A DNA stretch of 64,000 nucleotides. Origin: Bacteroidaceae bacterium. GTDB lineage: Bacteria; Bacteroidota; Bacteroidia; Bacteroidales; Bacteroidaceae. The stretch spans positions 1 through 64,000 of the forward strand of contig JAFUGG010000027.1 of the NCBI GenBank assembly GCA_017469525.1, read 5' to 3'. A model generated the notes under the pieces. The model saw nothing but the letters and a program-made list of their open reading frames with translations, ran no database searches and was not told the origin of the DNA. Both the position numbers and the translations under genes were made by a program. Shown here one piece after another: positions 25,045 to 33,894 of the stretch (within the stretch, counting starts at the first letter, position 1; every line of letters starts with the position of its first letter).

Positions 25045-25142
25045 CTGGAACGCGGACGTCTCGTCCGCATCCGACAGAGCGGAGGTGAACGTCCGCCTCC
25101 CAATTAACCAATATCAACTTCACAAGCAAAACAGACAAGACA

Positions 25143-25988
25143 ATGGAGACTATCAGACTATCAAACGGGGTGGAGATGCCGTTACTGGGCTACGGCGTGT
25201 TCCTCGTATCACCCCAAGAGTGCGAACGCTGTGTGACGGATGCACTCGAGGTGGGCTACCGCCTCATCGACACAGCTCAGGCTTACTACAACGAAGAGGG
25301 CGTGGGAGCGGCCATTGCAAAGAGCGGCATCAGGCGCGAAGACCTTTTCCTCGTGACGAAGGTGTGGATTTCGAATGCCGGCGAGGAGAAGGCCGCACGC
25401 TCCATCGACGAGAGTCTGCGCAAGTTGCAGACTGACTACATCGACCTTCTGCTCATCCATCAGGCCTACGGCGACGTGTTCGGTTCGTGGAGGGCTATGG
25501 AGAAAGCGCTGGAAGAAGGCAAGGTGAGGGCCATCGGAGTCTCGAACTTCCAGGCCGCACGCTTCTTCGACTTTGCCCACTACGTTGACATCAAGCCCAT
25601 GGTGAACCAGTTGCAATGCAACGTGATGACGCAGCAGACGGGCATAGAACCTTTACTCAGAGAGACGCAGACGCGCATGATGGCATGGGGACCGCTGGGC
25701 GGGCAGGGCGTCGATGGCATTGTGAAGAACGAGACGCTGGCTGCCATCGGAGAGAAATATGGCAAGACTGCGGCTCAGGTCGCCCTGCGTTGGCTCACGC
25801 AAAGGGGCATCGTTGCCATCCCAAAATCGAGCCACAAAGAGCGAATGAAACAGAATCTCGACATCTTCGACTTTGCCCTTTCTGCCGATGAAATGGAGAA
25901 AATTTGCACTTTGAACCAACACGACGAGGGCACAATCAACTTCAGCGACCCTGCCTTCGTGAAGTACCTCATCGAGACCTACGGGTGA
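25143..25988 (+). CDS. Aldo/keto reductase
   Basis: This 281-aa protein is a (beta/alpha)8 NADPH-dependent reductase. The catalytic tetrad is visible as Asp and Tyr in LIDTAQAYYNE (about 41-51), Lys in LVTKVW and His in LLLIHQ. IPKSSHKERMKQN near the C-terminus is the NADP-phosphate-binding motif. It would reduce aldehydes or ketones. Its last 17 codons are duplicated at 28809-28868. Confidence 0.93.
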   Translation: METIRLSNGVEMPLLGYGVFLVSPQECERCVTDALEVGYRLIDTAQAYYNEEGVGAAIAKSGIRREDLFLVTKVWISNAGEEKAARSIDESLRKLQTDYIDLLLIHQAYGDVFGSWRAMEKALEEGKVRAIGVSNFQAARFFDFAHYVDIKPMVNQLQCNVMTQQTGIEPLLRETQTRMMAWGPLGGQGVDGIVKNETLAAIGEKYGKTAAQVALRWLTQRGIVAIPKSSHKERMKQNLDIFDFALSADEMEKICTLNQHDEGTINFSDPAFVKYLIETYG

Positions 25989-25996
25989 CGGAGCTT
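25937..25996 (+). repeat. 60-bp direct repeat, copy 1 (end of aldo/keto reductase)
   Basis: This stretch encodes NFSDPAFVKYLIETYG-stop plus 8 bp of 3' flank. It matches 28809-28868 at 58 of 60 positions; the two differences are silent (TAC/TAT and GAG/GAA). The pair brackets the MBOAT and SGNH genes. Confidence 0.95.
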
Positions 25997-26158
25997 GAAG
26001 TCCCACACGACAATCCTCTTCTCCACCTCGGACGGGAGCGGCCATACCCCTGCCCGAAGACGTGCGGATTGTTGCCTTCCCCCTGCTTTTGGCATGTCTG
26101 TCGGGTCGAATAGGAAGATTTATCGGTCGGAAAAGGCTGCTATGCCGGAAAAAAACCG

Positions 26159-26166
26159 TACCTTTG
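26159..26166 (+). promoter_or_regulatory. Promoter -7 box of the MBOAT gene
   Basis: TACCTTTG matches TAnnTTTG, 45 nt before the ATG at 26212. It supports the shorter start over in-frame upstream codons. The stretch 25997-26158 otherwise holds nothing I recognise. Confidence 0.65.
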
Positions 26167-26211
26167 CATCCAGCAAGACCAAGCCCGACAGGGTGGAAAG
26201 GTAATGAAAGT

Positions 26212-27639
26212 ATGCTCTTCAACTCCTTTGAATATCTGCTTTTCCTGCCGCTTGTTTTCCTGGCCTACTGGCTTCTGAGGGAACGGGAAAGGCAGAATCT
26301 GTTCCTTGTCGCAGCAAGCTATTTCTTCTATGCCTGCTGGGACTGGCGTTTCCTGTCGCTGATTCTTGTCACGACAATAAGCAGCTATGCGTCCGGATGG
26401 CTGATGGACCGGCCCGGGACGGGGAAGGGGATCAGGCGGACAGCACTGGCGGCGAACCTGATTCTCAACTTGGCTATCCTTGGCTTCTACAAGTACTTCA
26501 ACTTCTTCGCCCAGAGTTTTTCCGGACTGCTTGCTTCCTTTGGCGTTCATGCGGACTACCCTACGCTGAACATCATCTTGCCTGTTGGCATCAGCTTCTA
26601 TACTTTCCAGGCCATCGGATACAGCGTGGATGTTTATGTCCGCCGCATGCCGGCCTGCCGTTCCCTTGTGTCCTTTGCCGCATTCATCTGCTTCTTTCCC
26701 CAACTGGTTGCGGGTCCCATCGAATCAGCCTCACATTTGTTGCCGCAGTTCCAGCAGCCGCGACGCTTCAGCTACGACAGCGCAGCGACAGGCCTACGTA
26801 TGATTCTCTGGGGATTGTTCAAGAAGATGGCTGTAGCCGACAACTGTGCTGCCACGGTCGATATGGTATGGAACGACTACTCACACTTCCCTCCGCTCAT
26901 GCTGGCCTTGGCTTCGTTGCTCTTCACCATACAGATCTATTGCGACTTCTCGGGCTATAGCGACATCGCCATCGGTTCGGCCAGGCTGTTCGGCATAGAG
27001 CTTATCGGGAACTTCAAGTTGCCTTACTTCTCGACCAGCATACCTGAGTTCTGGCGACGCTGGCACATCTCGCTGATGAACTGGTTCCGCACCTACATCT
27101 ATTTCCCGCTTGGAGGCAGCCGGGGCAGCAAGTGGCAGACGTCCCGGAACGTGCTGGCCGTCTTCCTTGTGAGCGGTTTGTGGCACGGAGCGAACTACAC
27201 ATTCGTGGTCTGGGGACTGTTTCATGCCTTGCTCTCGCTGCCTTACATCCTGCTGGGCATACGGACCCGTCGGGGCGACACGCCGCCTGCCGTCGGGCTG
27301 AGCCGCTTGCCTGCCATGCTGACGACGTTGCTGCTGGTCAATATCGGCTGGGTTGTCTTCCGCGCACCCGACTTGCAGAGTGCCGCCGGCTTTCTCCGTT
27401 GCATGTTCTTCCCTACAGGAAGTCCACTCTACGGCTTCTCCGGCACGACCGCCATCCTGACGGGCGCGATATGCATCGGCGTGGAGTGGATTCAGAGAGG
27501 ACGCACCTATGCGCTGGACTTCCGAGGCCGCAAGCTGTTTGCCAGCCCATTGATGCGGGCCGCTACCTATTATGCCATCCTCTTCGCCCTGTTGCGTCTG
27601 TCTGCCCGAGGCGAGTCGTTCATCTATTTCCAGTTCTGA
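26212..27639 (+). CDS. MBOAT family membrane O-acyltransferase (AlgI-like)
   Basis: This 475-aa polytopic membrane protein begins MLFNSFEYLLFLPLVFLAYW and has about ten hydrophobic segments. The MBOAT signature is visible as SIPEFWRRWHISLMNWFRTY and the catalytic His in GLWHGANYTF (about residue 325). AlgI/DltB-like MBOATs move acyl groups across the membrane for acetylation of surface polysaccharides or teichoic-type polymers. The next gene starts 4 bp later and encodes an SGNH-like protein, the usual partner. I use ATG 26212 because the promoter box lies inside the longer reading. Confidence 0.92.
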   Translation: MLFNSFEYLLFLPLVFLAYWLLRERERQNLFLVAASYFFYACWDWRFLSLILVTTISSYASGWLMDRPGTGKGIRRTALAANLILNLAILGFYKYFNFFAQSFSGLLASFGVHADYPTLNIILPVGISFYTFQAIGYSVDVYVRRMPACRSLVSFAAFICFFPQLVAGPIESASHLLPQFQQPRRFSYDSAATGLRMILWGLFKKMAVADNCAATVDMVWNDYSHFPPLMLALASLLFTIQIYCDFSGYSDIAIGSARLFGIELIGNFKLPYFSTSIPEFWRRWHISLMNWFRTYIYFPLGGSRGSKWQTSRNVLAVFLVSGLWHGANYTFVVWGLFHALLSLPYILLGIRTRRGDTPPAVGLSRLPAMLTTLLLVNIGWVVFRAPDLQSAAGFLRCMFFPTGSPLYGFSGTTAILTGAICIGVEWIQRGRTYALDFRGRKLFASPLMRAATYYAILFALLRLSARGESFIYFQF

Positions 27640-27643
27640 AAGT

Positions 27644-28723
27644 ATGACACCACACAACCCCGACTTCCGCCGTTTCTTCGTGAGGCTGCTCGTCTTTTCG
27701 CTGCCGATGCTTTGCGTCATTGCCTGCTATGTGGCCCTGGACCCCTTCAAGGTCGTCTGGCACTACGAGCGTTACTTCGAGGACAACACCGCGCATCCGG
27801 CGCTCAACATGGGGAACGTCAGCACCGAGAACTTTGCAGGCAGGAACCCGCGCAAGCACTACAACGCCTTCATCTTCGGCAATTCCCGCTCGCAATACTG
27901 GCGGACTGACGACTGGCAGAGGCACATCGGAAGGGACAACCGCTGCTACCACTACTACGGGAACGGCGAGTCGCTCGGCGGAATGGAACGCTACGTCCGG
28001 TTCGTCAACGCCAGCGGAAACCGCATCGACCACGCACTGCTCGTGGTGGATGCCGATTTGCTTGGGCAGACCAAGTCGCATTCCGGCCACCTGTTCTGCA
28101 CGCCTCCTCGCGTGGCAGGCCTCGGGGGAGCCGTCCGCTTCCATGCGGACAACTTCACCGCCTTCCTGAATCCCGCCTTTGCCCGCGCTTTTCTGGACCT
28201 GCTTTTCACGGGCCGCATGAAGGACTACATGCTGGAGCAGTCGCTCATAGAACAGCCCGTCGTTTACCATCCCGATGCCAATGAGGTGGAGGATCGCATG
28301 TTCGACCAGTCCATCTCCCACGGCACCTACTACACCGAGGCACGGCTGAGCCGCTTCCGGGGCGTTCAGCATCCCGACAGCATCTCGCCCCCCGTGCTCC
28401 GAGAAGAGAACATAAGGCTCCTGCAAAGCATAGCCCGAATCTTCCGACAGCACGGCACAAGCTGCCGCATCGCCATCAGTCCGCTCTACAATCAGATAAG
28501 GTTCAACCCCTCGGACCTGCGCGTGCTGCACGAACTCTTCGGGGAAGCCAACGTCTTCGACTTTTCGGGAACGAGCCACATCACCAGCGACCTGCACAAC
28601 TACTACGAGCCAAGTCACTACATCCCTGCTGTCGCAAGGCAGCTGATGGACAGCATTTATGGCGGAACAAGCAGGGATGTTTCTTTGCAGCATCATGATG
28701 CTGCAAAGGAGAAGCTTCCTTAA
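27644..28723 (+). CDS. SGNH/AlgJ-like acetylation partner protein
   Basis: This 359-aa protein has an N-terminal membrane anchor (VRLLVFSLPMLCVIACYVAL, about 13-32) and an outside-facing domain. The SGNH block I serine is likely in FIFGNSRSQYW (about 74-84), and a C-terminal DLHNYYEPSHY (about 314-324) supplies a plausible Asp-His pair. Proteins of this type hand acetyl groups from the MBOAT partner to polysaccharide. The gene is 4 bp behind the MBOAT gene. The start at 27644 avoids an overlap of 68 bp with it. Exact substrate unknown. Confidence 0.75.
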   Translation: MTPHNPDFRRFFVRLLVFSLPMLCVIACYVALDPFKVVWHYERYFEDNTAHPALNMGNVSTENFAGRNPRKHYNAFIFGNSRSQYWRTDDWQRHIGRDNRCYHYYGNGESLGGMERYVRFVNASGNRIDHALLVVDADLLGQTKSHSGHLFCTPPRVAGLGGAVRFHADNFTAFLNPAFARAFLDLLFTGRMKDYMLEQSLIEQPVVYHPDANEVEDRMFDQSISHGTYYTEARLSRFRGVQHPDSISPPVLREENIRLLQSIARIFRQHGTSCRIAISPLYNQIRFNPSDLRVLHELFGEANVFDFSGTSHITSDLHNYYEPSHYIPAVARQLMDSIYGGTSRDVSLQHHDAAKEKLP

Positions 28724-28808
28724 TACTTGCCAGTCTGCGCAGTTTTTGCTATCTATGCACTTGCTATGCCTTCTCGATGTGCGACCACGAGGTGCGTGAT
28801 GGAAAGGC

Positions 28809-28868
28809 CAACTTCAGCGACCCTGCCTTCGTGAAGTATCTCATCGAAACCTACGGGTGACGGAGCTT
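28809..28868 (+). repeat. 60-bp direct repeat, copy 2 (orphan reductase 3' end)
   Basis: Carries the aldo/keto reductase end (NFSDPAFVKYLIETYG-stop) without the rest of the gene. In-frame codons just upstream (CDHEVRDGKA) differ from the intact gene (LNQHDEGTI), so it may be the remnant of a paralogue. It touches the stop codon of the convergent lipase gene. Confidence 0.9.
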
Positions 28869-31080
28869 AGTAGTCGTTCACGACGTACTTCCTGCCGCCA
28901 CGGATGTAGATGCCCTTAGGCAAAGGCAAGGACACGCGACGGCCGTCGAGGGTGAAGATGGCAGATGAAGAGGCAGGCTGATTGGTTTCCTCCTGCAGGT
29001 GGGCAATGCCGGTCCACTCGCCGGTATCCACCAATCTCATGTGTTCACGCAGTTCCTCGATGGCAGCAGGCAGTTCGCTGTTGCTGAGCTCGAGGGCAGA
29101 CAGGTTCGCTTGATATACTGTCTGATAGTAACCGCGAAGGAACGCTTTGGCATCTTCGCTGTATTGATTGTCGTTGAGCATTGCTTCTGCCTCTGCACCG
29201 ACTTGTTTGTACTCCGCCCATAGTTCGGCGTTGATGGCAATCAAATCGCTGAGGGCATCGATGGTTCTCATGGCTGCGATGGCCTGCATCCTGTTGCTGG
29301 CCTTGGCAGTGCTGAAAGCATTGTTGTAGGCTTCGAGGCAGTCCTTGCTCACCGTCACACTGGTATAGCTCAGTTTCCTCTTTTTCATCTCGTTCATCCA
29401 CGTCTGATATGCCTCAGCCTGATTGCCATAGTAGGTGAGCGTGAAGTCATCGAAGACGCACCAATCCTGCCCCGCCGACTTCTTCTTCATCACGCCGAGC
29501 GAGAGCGTATGGTTGTCGATGGCGATAAAGACTTTATTGTCGTAGGTATTGAGGTCGTGCATGTAGTACTCGGCAGCAATCATGTCGTCGGGGATGTAAT
29601 AAGTTGTGCTGCCGTTCTTGACGCCTATCTCGCGTCCCACTCCCTTAGCCTTGACAACGCTTTTGGAGAAGGGCGAGACGAGCGGAAAGGTAAGGGTGTC
29701 GCGATTGGAGGCTGCATAGATGCGGGCATTGCGCAGAGCCAGGTCGCGAATGCGATAGTGTCTGTTGGCCTCCTCAGCCACGCCAGCACGGTAGAAGCCC
29801 TTGGCACTGACGGCATACACACCGTTGGGCATGTCGGTGAGCGTCTGGTGAGTGTTGAAGTTATGGTCGAAATGTTCGGCATTCTCCTTTGGGTTGACCG
29901 CCCCGAACTGGTCGCCATTCCAACCCGTGAGCAAGTTGTTGTTGAAGCATGGATTGGCGATGCGAGCCGACATATCGATGGGTTTGCGATAGGTTGCATC
30001 GCCTTCGCTGACCTGATACATATCCTTGAGGTAGCGGAAGTTATTGGCGATGATGGCATCAATGAGTTCCTGCCCGCGGGTATTGTAGCCGTTCGAGGAG
30101 TTCACACCCACATAGTCGGCCAGGATGATGCCAGTGGGGCCTGGCGTATAGGAAGCGTCGTTCAGGTAGTCGATGATGGCAGCATTGGTATGGGCAGCGT
30201 TGTCTCTGTATCCATCACTCGAGGAGATTTCCTGGTCAACGATGAATGGGATGTAGAGACGGGACGTCTTGGAATAGGCAGAAGCGAAGTTATAGACCCA
30301 GATGAGGTCTGCTGCCGAGCTGGTCTTATGCTTTGTGCTGAAGTCGAGCAACTGCCTGACAGCCGCCACCTTGCGGTCGAGTGCGCCTTCCTGATGCGTC
30401 TCGGCAAAGTCCTGCATATAGAGAGGCGAAGCCGTTCCGCTGGCTCCCACAATCTGACCGTTGCGTTGCGCGTTCCAGTCCAGCTGTCCTGTCCAGTTGC
30501 GGAAGAAGCCTCCCACGGGTGTGTCGGCATACTGGTCGCGGCTGAGCAGCAGTATCTTGCCACGCATCTCCCTGACTGTGAGGTCTTTCTTGAAGTCAAT
30601 GAAGTAGTCCTTCATATCGTCGCGTCCGAGAAGCTGAAGCAATAAGTCGCCATAGTTGCTGGCATTGTCGTCGCCTGCAGTGGCGTGAAGGAGGTGAACG
30701 ATGGCGAACTCTGAGGGGTTCTCACGCAGTTTGTCGCGGAGGAAGAAGAGTGCATCGTCGAAACGGAGCTTGGTGGGCATGATGCCATGATTGTCGTTGA
30801 GATAGCCGTCCTTCACTGCGGGTCGCATGTCAAAGGCACGGACGCCGAGTTCCCATTGGTCTTGGAAGCTCTTCTCCTGGGTGCGTGCGTACTTGTCTCC
30901 AAAGGGTCCGTAGATGGAGACTGTGATGCCAGGGAAGCCGTTGCCGGTGCCTGTGTCGTGGCTGCCCGGGATGGAGAGATTGGCCACGTAGGCGTCGTCG
31001 GGCAGGCGTTTCATCCAGTTCTCGGCTCGAAGCGACTGGCTGAGAAGCAAAAGCAAGGAAAGTAAGAGTAGATGTTTCAT
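28867..31080 (-). CDS. Secreted PI-specific phospholipase C-like protein
   Basis: This 737-aa protein has a signal peptide (MKHLLLLSLLLLLSQSLRA) and a PI-PLC X-like TIM barrel with both expected catalytic His residues, in SIPGSHDTGTGNG (about 37-49) and DNHGIMP (about 94-100). ELGVRAFDMRP lies between them. It would cleave phosphatidylinositol or GPI-type head groups outside the inner membrane. Residues about 380-560 look like a beta-sandwich, then a helical region, and the end GIYIRGGRKYVV resembles the short C-terminal tail common on secreted Prevotella/Bacteroides proteins. I choose ATG 31080, which has the signal peptide; upstream codons overlap the promoter. Confidence 0.88.
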   Translation of the reverse strand: MKHLLLLSLLLLLSQSLRAENWMKRLPDDAYVANLSIPGSHDTGTGNGFPGITVSIYGPFGDKYARTQEKSFQDQWELGVRAFDMRPAVKDGYLNDNHGIMPTKLRFDDALFFLRDKLRENPSEFAIVHLLHATAGDDNASNYGDLLLQLLGRDDMKDYFIDFKKDLTVREMRGKILLLSRDQYADTPVGGFFRNWTGQLDWNAQRNGQIVGASGTASPLYMQDFAETHQEGALDRKVAAVRQLLDFSTKHKTSSAADLIWVYNFASAYSKTSRLYIPFIVDQEISSSDGYRDNAAHTNAAIIDYLNDASYTPGPTGIILADYVGVNSSNGYNTRGQELIDAIIANNFRYLKDMYQVSEGDATYRKPIDMSARIANPCFNNNLLTGWNGDQFGAVNPKENAEHFDHNFNTHQTLTDMPNGVYAVSAKGFYRAGVAEEANRHYRIRDLALRNARIYAASNRDTLTFPLVSPFSKSVVKAKGVGREIGVKNGSTTYYIPDDMIAAEYYMHDLNTYDNKVFIAIDNHTLSLGVMKKKSAGQDWCVFDDFTLTYYGNQAEAYQTWMNEMKKRKLSYTSVTVSKDCLEAYNNAFSTAKASNRMQAIAAMRTIDALSDLIAINAELWAEYKQVGAEAEAMLNDNQYSEDAKAFLRGYYQTVYQANLSALELSNSELPAAIEELREHMRLVDTGEWTGIAHLQEETNQPASSSAIFTLDGRRVSLPLPKGIYIRGGRKYVVNDY

Positions 31081-31109
31081 TGTGGGTCGTATTTCTTTCT
31101 GTTCTGCTG

Positions 31110-31117
31110 CAAAAGTA
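31110..31117 (-). promoter_or_regulatory. Promoter -7 box of the PI-PLC gene
   Basis: The minus strand reads TACTTTTG, matching TAnnTTTG, 29 nt upstream of the start at 31080. It is part of a divergent promoter region with the phosphatase gene. Confidence 0.6.
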
Positions 31118-31161
31118 CGAAAAAAGTATGAGCTTTTAGCTATGAAGCGCAAACTTTTTTA

Positions 31162-31169
31162 TATCTTTG
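31162..31169 (+). promoter_or_regulatory. Promoter -7 box of the phosphatase gene
   Basis: TATCTTTG matches TAnnTTTG, 26 nt before the ATG at 31196. It excludes the longer in-frame start at 31082. Confidence 0.65.
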
Positions 31170-31195
31170 CAGTTAAACATACTTTCACATACAAT

Positions 31196-31642
31196 ATGGT
31201 AAGGATTCTTTTTGTATGTCATGGCAACATCTGCCGCAGTCCGATGGCAGAATTTGTGATGAAGGATCTTGTGCGGAGGGCAGGTCGCGAGTCGGACTTC
31301 TATATTGAGTCGGCAGCCACATCGGCCGAGGAGATTGGCAACGGTGTATATCCTCCAGCCAGGCGGAAGCTTGCGGAGCACGGCATTGCGTGCGATGGCA
31401 AGAGGGCGAGGCAGATGACGAGGGCCGACTACGAGCGCTTCGACCTGCTCATAGGCATGGACGATTGGAACATCAGGAACATGCGGGTCATCTGCGGAGG
31501 CGACAAGGATAACAAAATCCACAAAATCCTCGATTTCACCGAATATTTTGGGGATGTTTCTGACCCATGGTACACGGGTGACTTCGAAGCTACTTGGCGG
31601 GATGTCCTGGCGGGATGTCAGTGCCTTTTGAAGCAGTTGTAG
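31196..31642 (+). CDS. Low-molecular-weight protein-tyrosine phosphatase
   Basis: This 148-aa protein has the P-loop CHGNICRS (C-x5-R-S, about 8-15) right at the N-terminus and the general acid in VSDPWYTG (about 121-128), both diagnostic of LMW-PTPs. It dephosphorylates phosphotyrosine, often on polysaccharide-export kinases. The length is standard. It is transcribed divergently from the lipase gene. Confidence 0.93.
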   Translation: MVRILFVCHGNICRSPMAEFVMKDLVRRAGRESDFYIESAATSAEEIGNGVYPPARRKLAEHGIACDGKRARQMTRADYERFDLLIGMDDWNIRNMRVICGGDKDNKIHKILDFTEYFGDVSDPWYTGDFEATWRDVLAGCQCLLKQL

Positions 31643-31820
31643 AGCACGGTTCTGTGCCTTGACGGCTATTATCTTCGACTTTTGGACACTTTCTTATAAG
31701 TTTCAAAAAAGGGCGATTTTATCGGATATTTGCACTCTTTTTTATTTTTGCAGAACTCCTTTCTGCTATTTTGCACATCGTTTCTGCATATTCGGGAACG
31801 GGCAAACAGGCATATTATGT

Positions 31821-31828
31821 TATATTTG
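31821..31828 (+). promoter_or_regulatory. Promoter -7 box of the outer-membrane protein gene
   Basis: TATATTTG matches TAnnTTTG, 54 nt upstream of the ATG at 31883. The leader is AT-rich and otherwise featureless. Confidence 0.6.
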
Positions 31829-31882
31829 CAGTAGATTCATTTAAATCTTTATCTCTTATTGTTTAACTAAATTATTAACGTT

Positions 31883-32647
31883 ATGAAGTATTTTAAATTG
31901 TTTCTCACTGTGTGTGCTATGGCTGTAGCCATCAGCGCAAGTGCCCAGTCCAAGACGACAGCCAAGTCCAAGACTACTACCACGACTGCCAAGACAACGA
32001 CAGCCGCTCCTGCCAAGAAGGCTACGACAACTGCCAAGGCTGCCACCACAACTACTACTACGGCTACGACAGCGAAGGCTACGACGACGAAGACTACGAC
32101 AGCAAAGGCTGCCAAGTCGTCCAGTTCGAAGGCATTCAGCAGCAGTGGTGACTTCGACAACCGTCTTCACTTCATGATGGAAACCAAGATAGGCAGCTAC
32201 TACGGAACTGGCGGTTGGGGCGAGAACTTTGTTCTGGAGAAAGAGTACCACAAGTATTTTGCTGTCGATTTCTTCAGCCTCGACTTCGGCATGCCCTTTA
32301 AGATTGGAGACTACAAGCTGTTCTCTCTCGGTTTGAAGGTCGGTGCCCGCGGCTTCTCGCCACGCTTCTGGGGCGACAAGGCCCGTGCTTACACAAGCCT
32401 TGCCTTAGGCTATGACTGCTGCGTTGCCGACGGTGGTGCTGCTTTAGATATGGCCGCTGACATGTATGGCTTTGACGACGACGACCTTGATGATTACGAC
32501 ACAGGCTGGGGTGCTTCACATGGCTTCGCACTGTCATGGGGCGCAGGTGTGCAATTCGTTGACCGTGCCTATGTTGGCTATGCCTTGGAGTACAGCACAA
32601 TCTTCAAGTCCACCTCTCACTTTGCAAAGATTGGCGTGAGATTCTGA
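31883..32647 (+). CDS. Outer-membrane beta-barrel-like protein with Thr/Lys/Ala-rich linker
   Basis: This 254-aa protein has a signal peptide (MKYFKLFLTVCAMAVAISASA), then about 60 residues made almost only of Thr, Ala, Lys and Ser (about 23-85), and a domain of amphipathic strands (LFSLGLKVGARGFSPRFW, FALSWGAGVQFV, YVGYALEYS) that ends in Phe (KIGVRF). A terminal aromatic residue is typical for outer-membrane barrels. The basic linker could bind LPS, peptidoglycan or nucleic acid; that is speculation. The function is not recognised. Confidence 0.7.
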   Translation: MKYFKLFLTVCAMAVAISASAQSKTTAKSKTTTTTAKTTTAAPAKKATTTAKAATTTTTTATTAKATTTKTTTAKAAKSSSSKAFSSSGDFDNRLHFMMETKIGSYYGTGGWGENFVLEKEYHKYFAVDFFSLDFGMPFKIGDYKLFSLGLKVGARGFSPRFWGDKARAYTSLALGYDCCVADGGAALDMAADMYGFDDDDLDDYDTGWGASHGFALSWGAGVQFVDRAYVGYALEYSTIFKSTSHFAKIGVRF

Positions 32648-32704
32648 CATCCTTCAGGCCAACCGGAAGGGCACTTCGAGAGGGGTGCCCTTCTTGTTGA
32701 CCCC

Positions 32705-32807
32705 AAGCAATAGCATTCATGGGGCAAAGTATTAGCATTCATGGGGCAAAGTATTAGCATTCATGAGGCAAAGTATTAGCATTCATGAGGCAAAGAAATA
32801 GTATTCC
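32705..32807. repeat. 22-bp tandem array B
   Basis: CAAAG occurs at 32725, 32747, 32769 and 32791, exactly 22 bp apart. The units share TAGCATTCATG(G/A)GG before CAAAG and TAT after it. It lies in the 275-bp gap between the outer-membrane protein and the Sel1 lipoprotein, about 80 bp upstream of the latter's promoter. There are no spacers as in CRISPR. Confidence 0.9.
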
Positions 32808-32888
32808 CTGAATGCCCCTCCCAGAGGGACCTGGCCACGCATAGTATAAAAATGTATCATAATGGGCACGATATTGAATTATTTTTCG

Positions 32889-32896
32889 TATCTTTG
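32889..32896 (+). promoter_or_regulatory. Promoter -7 box of the Sel1 gene
   Basis: TATCTTTG matches TAnnTTTG, 26 nt before the ATG at 32923. Confidence 0.65.
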
Positions 32897-32922
32897 CCCC
32901 ACGAACCTAAACAAAACAAGTT

Positions 32923-33894
32923 ATGAAGAAGCTACATCTCATCACCCTTTCAGTGTTCAGCCTCATCCTCTCTGCCTGTGGCGGGAGGAAGATAGACATC
33001 ACCATTCCCGACAACAACTGCCCGAGCGACAAGGAACTCGTGGAGAAGGCTCTGCAGGGCGACGAGCAGGCAGGACTGCAGATAGCACAGATGTACTACA
33101 ACGGCGAAGGCGTGATACAGGACTACACCGAAGCCATCAAGTGGTACAGAGTGCTCTCGGAGAAGGGAAATCCCTATGCTCAGTACTACATGGGCATCTG
33201 CCACGATGAAGGCCGCGGACTGGAGGCCAGCCTGACGAAGGCAATGGAATACTACAAGCAGAGCTTCCTGGAGTTCAAGGCCCGCGCTGAGAAAGGCGAC
33301 AAGGAGGCCATGCTCTACCTGGGCAAGATGTACTCCCTGGGCAAATATGTCACGAAGGACAAGGCAGCAGCCGTGAAGTGGTATCGCGAAGCAGCCGAGC
33401 AAGGTGATGCCAAAGCACAATATACTCTGGGCGTTTGCTACGAAGAAGGCACCGGCGTGGCTCAGTCCTTTTCCGAAGCCGTCAAGTGGTATCGCCAGGC
33501 AGCCGACCAAGGCCATGCTGATGCACAGTGCGCCCTCGGTGCATGCTTCGAGGAAGGCAAGGGCGTAGAAGCTTCTGCCACGGAGGCCGTAAAGTGGTAT
33601 CGCCTCTCTGCTGAGCAGGGAAATGCCGATGCCCAATGCAATCTGGGCTACTGCTTCGACGAAGGTATCGGCGTGGAGAAATCGCCAAGCGAAGCCGTCA
33701 ACCTCTATCGCCTCTCTGCCGAGCAAGGCAATGCCACCGCTCAGAACAACCTCGCCTACTGCTACGAATACGGTACAGGCGTGGAGAAAAACATGGAAGA
33801 GGCCATCAAGTGGTACAAGAAGAGCGCCAAACAAGGTGACGAAGGCGCCATCGCCAACCTCAAAGCAAAGGGCATCAACGACTATAACGAATAA
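32923..33894 (+). CDS. Sel1-like repeat lipoprotein
   Basis: This 323-aa protein has a lipoprotein signal with lipobox LSAC (about 16-19, Cys19), so it is membrane-anchored. The mature part is built from about seven Sel1-like (SLR/TPR-type) repeats with the recurring pattern A-x-x-x-LGxCYxxGxGVxxxxxEAxKWYRxxAEQG. SLR proteins usually mediate protein-protein contacts in envelope or stress signalling. Five successive repeats carry a Cys at the same position (GICHDEG, GVCYEEG, GACFEEG, GYCFDEG, AYCYEYG). The next gene follows without any gap. Confidence 0.9.
   Translation: MKKLHLITLSVFSLILSACGGRKIDITIPDNNCPSDKELVEKALQGDEQAGLQIAQMYYNGEGVIQDYTEAIKWYRVLSEKGNPYAQYYMGICHDEGRGLEASLTKAMEYYKQSFLEFKARAEKGDKEAMLYLGKMYSLGKYVTKDKAAAVKWYREAAEQGDAKAQYTLGVCYEEGTGVAQSFSEAVKWYRQAADQGHADAQCALGACFEEGKGVEASATEAVKWYRLSAEQGNADAQCNLGYCFDEGIGVEKSPSEAVNLYRLSAEQGNATAQNNLAYCYEYGTGVEKNMEEAIKWYKKSAKQGDEGAIANLKAKGINDYNE

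Noticed and set aside
26062..26211. Longer N-terminus for the MBOAT protein
   Set aside because: It would read through a TACCTTTG promoter box and adds a basic non-family extension; ATG 26212 gives the standard MLFNS start.
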